A stretch of DNA of 64,000 nucleotides from Microcebus murinus. Its lineage: Eukaryota; Chordata; Mammalia; Primates; Cheirogaleidae. The DNA lies in NCBI RefSeq assembly GCF_040939455.1, contig NC_134117.1:61340501-61404500 (forward strand), read 5' to 3'. The notes beneath the pieces were generated by a model that had not been told where the DNA came from, did not search any database, and saw only the letters and a list, made by a program, of their open reading frames with translations. Of the stretch, positions 1 to 49,941 are shown one piece after another. The translations under genes and the position numbers were made by a program. Position 1 is the first letter of the stretch; each line of letters begins with the position of its first letter.

Positions 1-1465
1 TGTTGTAGCTAATAAGCCAATAAAGAATATAAAGTGGAATTATTAAAAATATTTGATTAATTTTGAAGAAAGACTGAAAGAAAGGAGAAAGGGAACAAAG
101 AATTGAGACTAATCGAGAACAAATAGTAAGATGGTAGACTTTTTTTTAGCGTATTATGGGGGTACAAGTGTTAAGGTTACATATGTTGCCCATGCTCCCT
201 CCCCCCTGGAGTAAGAGCTTCAAGCGTGTCCATCCTCCAAACGTTGCACATCTCACTCATTGTGTTCAACATCTCTAATCATCAGGGAAATGCAAATCAA
301 AACCACAATGAGATATGACTTAACTCCAGTAAGAATGGCCTTTATCAAAAAGTCCCCAAACAACAAATGCTGGCATAGATGAGGAGAGAGAGGAATACTC
401 CTACACTGCTGGTGGGACTGCAAACTAGTTGAACCTTTGTGGAAAGATGGTAGACTCAACCACATAAACCATCACGTTAGAGATCAATGACCTAAACATC
501 CCAATTAAAAGGCAGAGATTGTCAAAAGGATAAAAAAGCAAGACCCATGTGTCTGCTACCCTCAGGAAATGCACTTGAAAGATCAAGCAACAAATAGGTG
601 AAAAGTAAAAGGAGAGAAAAAGATATACTGTGCTAACACTTCTCAACCAAAAGGCTGTATTGGCTATATTCATATCAGAAAAAGTAGATTTCAGAGCAAA
701 ACTGTGTTCAGGGCTAAAGACGGTCATCTCATAACCACACAGGGGTCAATTTACCAAGAGCACATAAGAGTTCTAATGATTTTGTACCTAATAGCAGAGC
801 CCCAAAATACATAAGGCAAAAACTTATAGAACATTAAGAAGAAATAGACAAATTCATAATTGCACTCAGAGATTTCAACATGCCTCTTTCAATAACTGAT
901 AGAATAGCTATACCACCAGTAGACATATGAAAGATTTAAACAATGCTATAAAACAATTTGACCTGATTGGCCTACACATCAGAAAGGAAGCAGTACAACT
1001 GTCTTTATTTTCAGTCAGCATGATCAACTATTAAAATATGAAATACTAGGGAATAAATATGAATATAGGCACATAAAACCTGTATCCTGGAAACTACACA
1101 ACATTGCTGTGAGACATTAAGAAAGGCCTAAGAAAATGGGAATATTTGAGATTCCAGTACACATCTATTAGAATGAATGGGAACACCGCTTTGGAAAACA
1201 GTTTGGCGGTTTGGTGAAACACAAGGGACAGGTCTATATTGACAGAAAACAGAGCCCTGGTGGCCAGGGGTAGCGCAGGAAAGGAGGGATTACACAAAGG
1301 AAGGTCCAACTTTTGGGGATGATGGAAATGTTCATTCTTTTAATTGTGGTGACAGTTTTACAGGTGTATACATTTGTCAAAATTCCTCAAATTGTACATT
1401 TAGTATGTGCAGTTTATGATATGTCAATTATCCTTCGACAAAGCTGTTTTTTAAAGAAATCAAAG
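1..1465 (+). mobile_element. Old L1M LINE relic (interrupted)
   Basis: A-rich sense-strand L1 text is recognisable in order: the ORF1-ORF2 junction (ending near aagatggtagact), the ORF2 endonuclease region (about 457-1030), scattered later ORF2, and an old 3' UTR near 1310-1465 with the gtgtatacatttgtcaaaat motif. It is internally deleted and full of stops. A younger L1 splits it at 141-443. The family assignment is from memory of the consensus. Confidence 0.7.
141..443 (-). mobile_element. Young L1 3' fragment with 5' inversion (twin priming)
   Basis: From about 141 to 265 the sequence is a poly-T run followed by antisense L1 3' UTR, the same text as at 49735-49850. From about 266 to 443 the sequence is sense ORF2 3' region. 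The junction lies near 265. The insertion is bracketed by the 13-bp repeat aagatggtagact at 128-140 and 444-456. This head-to-head layout with a target-site duplication is the mark of twin-priming inversion. Confidence 0.8.
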
Positions 1466-1943
1466 GGCATGTGCTCACATGTGGAATCTGAGAGTGTTTC
1501 CTCACACCAGTGGTAAGAATAAGCTACAAAATGGAAGAATCCAGAAGGCAGAAGGGAGCTCTACAGGCTTTTAGAGTTAGTTTTCATAAATTTTAATGTC
1601 AGAGAACAATAGAACCGGTTCTTGCTTTGGCCATGGTTATGTCATCCTGTTTCTTTGAAGTCAGCCTACACTTGCAGTGTGGAATTGCCCTGGCAGTTTC
1701 TGTGGAAAGATGGGGTTATTTGAAAATCAGTCTAGCTTGCTGGGTGAGGCGAAAGGACAGGTTCTGGCTGCGTTGAGCTGTGGAAGAACTGGCCCCTGAG
1801 CCTGCCTTGAAAAGGTCCAGGAGGGCCATGTGCAGTGACTGTGGCTTGGCTCCTCCTTGAAGAGAAGATGTGAGGAAAGAGTATTTCCCCTGAGGCTGTG
1901 GAAGGGCCGGGAAGCCTAACCCTGACTGTCCTTCCTCACACAG
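1466..1943. other. Unique flank or intron, no feature seen
   Basis: Presumably part of the intron upstream of the first visible exon. I see no recognisable repeat or further exon. Confidence 0.5.
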
Positions 1944-42641
<40,698 letters not shown>

Positions 42642-42689
42642 GAGGCTACAAGAACTGAGGCACAAGAACATCTCAAGGTCCACACGAGG

Positions 42690-42785
42690 CCAGGCACGGT
42701 GGCATGCCCCTGGAGTCCCAGCCACTCAGGAGGCTGAGGCAAGAGGATCGCTTGAGGCCAGGAGTTCAAGCTGCAGTGAACAACC
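42690..42785 (+). mobile_element. Alu fragment in the MROH 3' UTR
   Basis: Begins ggccaggcacggtggcatgc and includes aggaggctgaggcaagagga. It lies 49 bases after the stop codon, so it is probably part of the 3' untranslated region. It joins directly to the triplet repeats. Confidence 0.8.
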
Positions 42786-42822
42786 ACCACCACCACCACC
42801 ACCACCAGAACAACAACAACCA
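42783..42822. repeat. CCA and AAC triplet repeats
   Basis: About seven CCA units then four to five AAC units, replacing the A-rich end of the preceding Alu fragment. Confidence 0.85.
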
Positions 42823-43019
42823 AACAGAAACCTACTGTGTCTGCCAAGATCAAATCTGCCTCCTCAATTGTAATCCAAAGCAGCCCCTTGCCTGGGACCA
42901 AAACTAGTCTCACTGACATCTGAACAAACAAGTGGGAGCAGCTTTATCGCCCCGATCTCAGTATTCACAGTGACTCACAAATGGCTTTTAAGCACAAGCA
43001 ATTCTTTAGGTGGACTCTT

Positions 43020-43315
43020 ATCGTTTTTACTGTTTTAAGTGACACAGTGTTGCCCTGTCACCCATGCTGGGACGTGGTGCACTGTCATAGCTTAGTGTAG
43101 CCTGGACCTCCTGGCCTCAAGCGATCCTCCCAGCTCAGCCTCCTGAGCAATTGGGACTCCAGGAACACGGCACATGTCCACCTAATATATTTTTCACTTT
43201 ATTTTCAAGAATGTGTGTGTGGCTATATTGCCCAGGCTGGTGTCAAACTCTTAGCCTCCAGTGATCCACCCATGTCAGCCTCCTGAGTAGTTGGGACGCC
43301 CATACCAAGCTAGTT
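43020..43315 (-). mobile_element. Old Alu, antisense
   Basis: Includes ggcctcaagcgatcctccca and attgcccaggctggtgtcaa, in the usual antisense order of both arms. Diverged, J-like in age, with no clean poly-T. Confidence 0.8.
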
Positions 43316-43579
43316 TACTTTTTACATTTTATTTTTTATATTGTTAAAATACTTTTCCAAACCAAAGTGTCATGAACAGCACAAGGCCACAGATAACAAG
43401 GCCAGCACACATTTGTGTTTCTCCACAATTGGAACAAACTGGTAAATATTTGTTTCTCTAAACAAATATAGATTCTACATAGTTAATGTAGAAAAGGCAT
43501 AGTTAAAATACGGTATGAAAGGCTAAAATGTTACACACATTTAGGACATTGTGATATGATGATGTATATATATTTGTTT

Positions 43580-44230
43580 TTGTCTCTGGTTCCTGGCTTA
43601 TAACTCCCATAGCCCTTCTACAGTCTTTTGTTATAATGATGGGGGATTTAGGCCCCAGAAGTAGGACTCTGAAAACAGAAATTTCACTTTGATCCTCTCC
43701 CGTCCTCCTTTCACTTGCTGGAGAGAGCACTCTAATCTGCTTGTGGGTCACAAGACCCTCATTCCAGAGAGGGTCCTGCCCCATTCCTAGGCAGAAGGAA
43801 AGCTGTGCAACGAGTTGAAGAGGGATCTCTGCACAGGGTTTGCTGGGTTTCCCACTCAGTGTAATAGTGTTAGGTCATATCCTTTTTGTCCGATCACATT
43901 TCTACGTGGTTGTCAATCATTCCTATCCAATGAAGTCTCCCTAAAAGGCTCAAAAGGACAGGATTCAAGGAGCTCCCAGACAGTTGGACAGCTGGAGTCT
44001 TACAGGAAGGTGAGCCAGAACTCATCCACCCACATGCCAGGAGGGTGGTGCACCCCAACTCCACCAGAAGCTTCAGCACTGGGGACCTTTCCACACTGCA
44101 GCCTATGTGTCCCTTCATCTGGCAGTTTATTGGCATCATATAAAATGTCCTTTGTAATAAGTCATCAGGGGCACGTGTTTCCCTTAGTCTGTGAGCTGCT
44201 CTTGCAAATGAATGAAAATTACTTAAAATT
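43580..44230 (+). mobile_element. Solo LTR relic of an endogenous retrovirus (MER-type)
   Basis: Text order matches a common ERV LTR: ccaatgaagtctccctaaaa, ggctcaaaaggacaggattc, ggagggtggtgcaccccaac, a polyadenylation-like tttgtaataa, and an R-U5-like cttagtctgtgagctgctct. The 146-codon frame over it (43815-44255) is chance reading of LTR sequence. No gag, pol or env remains are seen. The exact family is not assigned. Confidence 0.65.
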
Positions 44231-44494
44231 AACAAGAAGTAATGAGAATAGGTAAAACAAAGTATCAAAAAAATGCCAGTGAAAACTAAAACAATGCACA
44301 ATATATACCTTGGAGATTACAAGTAGTGAAGACAAAGAGCAACACAGAATGTATAAACAGGCCTCACTGCTGAGTTATAGAAAGCCTGTGTGTGCATTAG
44401 GAGGAAAATTATTCTTCCCAGCTCTGAGTTTTGAGAGGAGTTTGTTAAGAAGGTCTTTGAGGTAATTCTATGATGTCACCATCTAGTGTAGTTT

Positions 44495-44500
44495 AATAAA
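44495..44500 (+). promoter_or_regulatory. Possible poly-A signal downstream of the MROH gene
   Basis: AATAAA here is the first canonical plus-strand signal that I noticed after the stop codon at 42641. Use of it would give a 3' UTR of about 1.85 kb crossing two Alus and an LTR. A non-canonical nearer site is equally possible. Confidence 0.3.
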
Positions 44501-44544
44501 AATTGCAGGGTCATCCACATTGGGCTAACTTCTGCTTTTACCTT

Positions 44545-45125
44545 TGTGACTGTTGGGGCTCAGAAACTGATGCCTCCAACTGTGGCACTTTGACAGGCTG
44601 AACTGAAGAAGCCTCCAGGTCTCTCTGACCTCACCCTCCCCACTGTCTCCCCCAGAGGAGTGGAAGTTTCTGCAACTGTCTAAGACCCAGACCCGCCAAG
44701 GAGAATAATTGTTCCTTTTCTTCCCCTCCCCATGAGACTGGGAGACTCAGCACATCTGCCCAGACTCATTTAGAAGATGATGTTCTGCCCTTAAGACTCA
44801 TTCAGATTCCACAGAGAGCCCCCTGGGGGTCACTTTCCCTTCCCCAGCCAATCACTCTCCCTAGTAATCATTCATTGCCCCTCCACAGAATCCTCTTCTT
44901 CCCATCCCATAGCCTTTTCTTCCAGGGCCCAGGCCCCGCCCCTTCAGTCCCCTCAAGGTGGTGTGGAAGTGTCTGTGCCTCCCTGGGGTGGAGTCTCCAT
45001 CCTGAAGCTGCTGTGTATGCAGGTCAAAGACATGTGTTTGCCTTTTCTCCTGTTCATCAATCTGCCTCCTGTCAGTGCTTGTCCCTGAACCTCCAGGAGG
45101 CCAAAGCCCTTGGCCCTCACTAGGC
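44545..45125 (+). mobile_element. Second LTR-like relic
   Basis: gttggggctcagaaactgat, caggctgaactgaagaagcc, ttccccagccaatcactctc and a final tctgcctcctgtcagtgctt follow the order of an ERV-type LTR known from primates. Compositionally it is GC-richer than its surroundings. No internal retroviral sequence lies next to it. Family not assigned. Confidence 0.5.
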
Positions 45126-45229
45126 CCAGCCTGAGTCCAGTGTTGGCAGAGTGGCTGTCAAAACACAAGCCCCTGGGGGGGAGACAGGGGAGGCAGGGAC
45201 AGGACTCACAGCCTGGTGCTAACTGCCTC

Positions 45230-45500
45230 TGTCCTGTCCCTTCCTACTGCCTCTTGTGCTCCACTTCCCATGGCATTGCCTGTTTTCCTGCATGGGCTAA
45301 CTTGTTTGCTTTTTTTCTCATCTCTTCCCCCCAAACCATCCTTCACACTGTTTCTGGCTTAGTGTTTCCAACACGTTGCAATTTGATCCCTCTGTTTGCA
45401 ATGTTCTCATGACTTGCCAGTTTCCTACAGTGTGAAGTCTAAACTCAATGGCTTGCTGCTTAAAGCCTCCCACAGCCAGCCCCGGAAGGACCCAACTGAC
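45230..45500 (+). mobile_element. L2 LINE fragment
   Basis: gtgaagtctaaactcaatgg followed by cttaaagcctcccacagcca is a standard L2 block. Confidence 0.6.
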
Positions 45501-46640
45501 CAGCTTAAACTGGAGAGTCACAGCCTGGGACTGTGGGGGGATTTGAAGCAACTGGGTAAAACCTGCTGTATCTTCTATTCTGGAGGTGTCCTTTTACCAC
45601 ACAACAATTACTTTAAAATGTTATTTTGTATACTAAAGCGCACACAGATGTCATAGGGTAGATTGTAACATTTACATGGATTTTAAACTTAAAGTTAAGA
45701 TGTTAAAATGCCTTTTTAGGATTTTGCTGAACCACATTCCAAGACCCAGAAGGGTGCCAGTTCATTGTAGGCTCCAATCTGCCACAGTCAGTGGTAGTTG
45801 TAAGCAGATGACAAAAACCTGAGCCTGGGATCACCTTTTGTCCACTCCCACTTCCAATCTTTTAGACAGCTTGTAACACTGATTGTAGAAATTATTTACA
45901 TTAACACTTGATGAGTAGTTTGCCTTTGCCTGAGATTCCAGTGGAAAATTCTCTACTTAGCAGTGGAGATGGGTGTGTGGTTCTCATAGCAGTCTGTTGT
46001 AAAATAATTTGTTCCGTCCCTGACTTCCTTGCATGTCTTTGTTTCCCAAGATGTGCTACCTAGACGTGCCATACACGTATATATCCAAATGAACTTTGTT
46101 CTGCCTCCTGGTTATTGAGACTGTTAATTGAGCCATGTTTTCAAAGGAGCTATCTAAACATTTTTGTTCAAACATTGACCTAATCTCTGGCTGTCATTAT
46201 CTTCCCAATCATGTCTTTAGTGTGTCAGCCGTGTTTAACTTGAACTCCAGCATAGTCCAGTTATTAATGGATGTTCTCTTTTTGCATTCTTCCTTTAGCA
46301 CCTGAATATGTCCTAGCGGCTCTGACATGCGAGTATACTTCCAAGGACACATGGAAAAGGTCAACAAGAAATTTTGAAATGGTATCTAAATAAAATAAAT
46401 ACAGTTTGATAAGCATAAGTCTAATTCTACAGTATAAACATTATTATATCTATAAAATGGCAAAATATCCATCGACCCTGTTTCTGGTCCTCATATGATA
46501 AATGTATTAAAAGACCAGTTTAGTTTTATGTCCTTTTCCACCATTTACACACCATTTTACAAGTCTGTTCCTTAGTGTATATTGAAGAGAGTCTATTGCT
46601 TTGAATTCTGATTCCAAAGAAAGGTTTCTTTTAGAGTACT
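45501..46640. other. Unique AT-rich sequence
   Basis: No repeat or gene recognised. A short exon-like block at about 46300-46362 is discussed under rejected items. Confidence 0.5.
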
Positions 46641-46660
46641 GAGACAGATAATATTTGAAG

Positions 46661-46692
46661 ATCACACACACACACACACACATATATATATG
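46661..46692. repeat. CA then TA dinucleotide repeat
   Basis: About ten CA units run into a short TATATA block. Confidence 0.85.
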
Positions 46693-47104
46693 TTTTTATA
46701 TCTCTAACTTTTGCATATATCTCTAACTTTTATTTTAATAAAAATAAATTATTTGTTTGTAATTTTAGTTTGAAACTACGCTACGCATAGTTTCTGTAAT
46801 TTTTTTCTTCACTTAGCAATAGACCTTGAACAGCCTTCACCATCATTGCTTTGTGGCAGAGTAATTGCAATGGCTGCACAGTGTGGGTCTGTCCATTCAT
46901 GAACACTTATGTGTCTCCAGGCAGGGGGTAGGCACAGGAGATACAGCAGTTAACAAAATAAAGTTTTGGCCCTCTAGGGTTGGCTTTTGCTAGAGTAAAA
47001 GTCTTAAAATTTCTGATATAAATTATCACCAGGATAAAATAAAATTGAACATTGCTCAAGTTGCAGAAGCAGAGAAGACTTTGGGTGGATAAAATCACAA
47101 AATA

Positions 47105-47465
47105 AAAGATTTATGGATTTATTTTATTATTTTTTAAATGTTTTTTGTTTCAAATCTTAGGAGAGTACAAATGTTTTTGATACATAGCTTGAGTCAGGGC
47201 TGTTAATGTGCCCGTCACCTGAATAGTGTTCCTTGTACCCGTTAGGTGGATTTTCTTGCCCCCTTCTCCCCTTCCCCTGCTTGATTCCTGTGACGTGTAC
47301 TGTCATCTGTGCACCTGTGTGCCATCGGTTAGTGCCATTTTATTAGAGTGTACATGTGGTGTCTGTTTTTCCATTCTTGACACATTTCACTTAGGATGGT
47401 CTCTAGTTCCTCCCAAATTGATGCAAGAGGCATTAATTCATCCTTTTTTATGGCCGAGTGGTACT
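47105..47465 (-). mobile_element. L1 3' UTR and end, antisense
   Basis: T-rich start, then agagtacaaatgtttttgat and the stretch ending agttcctcccaaattgatgc, resembling the L1 3' UTR and ORF2 end seen at 35940-36290. 5'-truncated to about 360 bases. Confidence 0.65.
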
Positions 47466-47792
47466 AAATGCTTAAAAGATGAGTCTAAAAGACAGAACAG
47501 TAGAAAAAGTTCCAGAAACAGCAGCTCGTGACAAGGTCAGTTTGGGGACAAGAAAAGAGGAAAGCAAACCATAATACAAAACCTGTGGAACTGACTGGAG
47601 TAATAAATGAAGCTCTTACAGATGCAGTATTTCAAAGGTGGCTGGATCAATTCAAAAATTAAATACATTTCCTACCATAAAGGCAGGTTTTATGTGCAAA
47701 GTGTTTCAGCATGTAATTCAGAGAACAGGATGTTATCTGTGAGTTTGCTGTTTCTGTGAGTGGTTAGCCTAGTAAGGATAAAGGGCATATCT

Positions 47793-47941
47793 GGCCAAGC
47801 ACAGTGGCTCATGCCTGTAATCCCAGCACTCTGAGAGGCCAAGGCGGGAGGATCCTTGGACCTCAGGAGTTTGAGACCAGCCTGAGCAAGAGCTAACCCC
47901 ATCTCTATATTTAAAAAGAAAGAAAAAAGAAAAACAGAAAA
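47793..47941 (+). mobile_element. Alu left monomer with target-site duplication
   Basis: Begins ggccaagcacagtggctcat, carries the strepsirrhine-type cagcctgagcaagagct, and ends in an A-rich tail directly after the left arm. It is bracketed by the perfect 17-bp repeat gataaagggcatatctg at 47777-47793 and 47942-47958. There is no right arm. Confidence 0.88.
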
Positions 47942-48243
47942 GATAAAGGGCATATCTGAAGTTTCTAATTCATATTAGGTAGCTCCACATTGCTTTTTCC
48001 TCCATAAACTTATCTAAATTTAAGCATGTTTGTGATTTGTCCCAATACCCATTTTGGTGGCATTTTTGGGCTCCTTTCCCTAAGAATTTTAATGAATTAA
48101 GTTTCTTTGAGTTTCAAGGTAAATATTTTAACTTATAGCTCAGAATAGCTGTTTTCTTTTTTCCTTTGTCATGTGAGTTCTTTGTGAAGTGCTTTGTTTT
48201 AGCTGTTTTGGACTTTTAGTGTTATGTTGTCTTTTTACATTAG

Positions 48244-48399
48244 CTGTTCATCCAGAAATCACAGCTCGAGGTCCTATTGGCTTTTCTGGGACAGAGTTGG
48301 AGAATCCTGTGAACCAAACTGCATTGAAGGCCACTGTTGATAGAAAAGAAATGGTTACCATGAAGAAACTTGATTTTTCCAAAGACAAAATGCTAATGG
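48244..48399 (+). CDS. Candidate exon of an unrecognised gene
   Basis: Acceptor ttacattag, donor gtaggt, 156 bases. It is open in only one phase, encoding 52 residues such as ARGPIGFSGTELENPVNQTA and MKKLDFSKDKMLMG. The phase leaving it (1) fits the candidate exon at 57578-57651. It may be a real exon, an exon of a decayed gene copy, or chance. I do not recognise the protein. Confidence 0.4.
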
Positions 48400-48574
48400 G
48401 TAGGTTTTCTTTATGTTTTTTTCTACCTTTACTTTTCATTTATTAGATAATAAATTATTTTCTTGGCAAATATGCTATTTAGACAGCGAAAGCTGTGTTG
48501 AATCTCATCTGAATCTAAACTTAATCTAAAACCTTCCTGCCTGAGTACATACATGTTGCAATAAATAACTTCAC

Positions 48575-48810
48575 GCAGCCCTGGCGTTGGCCTGAGATCC
48601 GAATGGTGGAACCGCCGCTCCGAGACGCTCCCTGAGGTGTCCTGAGCCCGGCTGGTCCCCTCTCTTGCTGGGCTGGTCTACTGGGCAGCCATGAGGGGGA
48701 CAGGTGCCCAGGAGGAGGCCTGAGGCCTGTGGCTGGACACCGCGGTGTTGAAGAGACAAGAGTGCAGGTGGGACACTGGCAGGTGGCAGGCCCTTGGGCG
48801 TTCACAGCGT
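48575..48810. other. GC-rich patch in AT-rich surroundings
   Basis: About 235 bases with several CpGs (for example accgccgctccgagacgctc) between AT-rich flanks. No family recognised and no poly-A tail beside it. The minus-strand open frame over it (48521-48805) is probably compositional. From 48811 to 49360 I see nothing. Confidence 0.45.
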
Positions 48811-49369
48811 TACGCCCATTAGTTCTTCTTAGAAGACCTTTTCATCTGACTGAAGAGAGAGGTTAAAAAAAGAAAGGTTATCGGAACATGAAAATATATT
48901 CTTGAAAACGACAAAATTAGGCTTCTTAAAGAGCAAATATATTCCGGTTGTTTATATAATTATACTTGTGACCAGGCACGGGGTCCCCAGGCATTTCCTC
49001 TTGTCCAATATTGCCGTTAGAAAGGCTGGCTAGTTTTATTTATTCTTTCTTTAATTTTTATTTTAAAATTCAGATTGTCTTAACAGCTGCTTACATAGGA
49101 CTTTCTTATTAAATAGTAAGTTTATTTTATAAAATAGAATTATTCCATCCCTTTCGATGTAAGGATTAAGATGATGGTTCTGACAGCTGTGGTTTGTAGT
49201 TGCAAATTGTTATAGTTTGCTGTGTTGTGGAGTGAATTCTATCCATTTTCTTTTTCAAAAACCTTTACTCTGTTCAAAAAATTTATGAATAATATTAAAT
49301 TATGTTACTCTAAAATGACTTTAAGGAGAATGATTTTTTTTTAAGATTAATCCCATATCAGATACATTC

Positions 49370-49570
49370 ATCCATCCCTCAGTATCTGTGGGAGGGACTG
49401 GTTCCAGGAACCCCTGTGGACACCAAAATTCAGGGCGGCTCAAGTCTCTTATGCAGAGTGGCAGACTTTATGTATATAACCTCTGCTCATTCCCCCAAAT
49501 TCATTACATCATCTCTAGATTGCATATAATACCTAATACCATGTAAATGCTGTGCAACTTGTTGGTATCC
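49370..49570. mobile_element. Tigger-type DNA transposon, first half
   Basis: ctcagtatctgtgggaggga, gttccaggaacccctgtgga, and atctctagattgcatataat then acctaatacc match the non-coding end of the primate Tigger/MER2-type elements. It is interrupted by the L1 at 49583 and continues at 56233. Confidence 0.75.
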
Positions 49571-49601
49571 TGTATTTTATTTTATTTATTTATTTTTTTT
49601 T

Positions 49602-49692
49602 CCCCTCTGGATGCTTTCAAAGTATTTATTTGGTATCTAGCTTTTAGCATTTTTAATATGATAATACTTACATATGCTTTATTGTTTATTTG
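49602..49692 (-). other. Sequence carried by L1 3' transduction
   Basis: About 90 bases lie between the L1's own A-tail (complement at about 49693-49736) and a second A-tail (complement 49583-49601). They contain an AATAAA on the minus strand (49630-49625), 23 bases before the second A-tail. This is the arrangement expected when transcription of the parent L1 ran into its 3' flank. The sequence should match the flank of the source element elsewhere. Confidence 0.8.
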
Positions 49693-49941
49693 GTTTTTTT
49701 TTGTTTAGTTTTGTTTTTAATTTTTTTTTATTTTGGCATATTATGGGGGTACAGATTTTAGGGTTTCAATAAATGCCCATTTCCCCCCCTCCCCCCAAAA
49801 GTCTGAGTCTCCATCATGACCATCCCCCAGATGGTGCACATCTCACTCATTATGTATGTATATACCCGCCCCCCTCCCCCCTCCCACCTCCCCAATACCC
49901 TATTACTGTAGCACCTATGTGTCCACTTAGGTGCTACTCAG

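Noticed and set aside
43815..44255. 146-codon plus-strand open frame
   Set aside because: It covers an LTR-type relic; LTR sequence is non-coding and the translation shows no retroviral motif.
46300..46362. Exon-like block (APEYVLAALTCEYTSK) resembling a kinase APE segment
   Set aside because: The donor is poor (gtcaac), its phase creates a stop when joined to 48244-48399, and the similarity is too short to trust.
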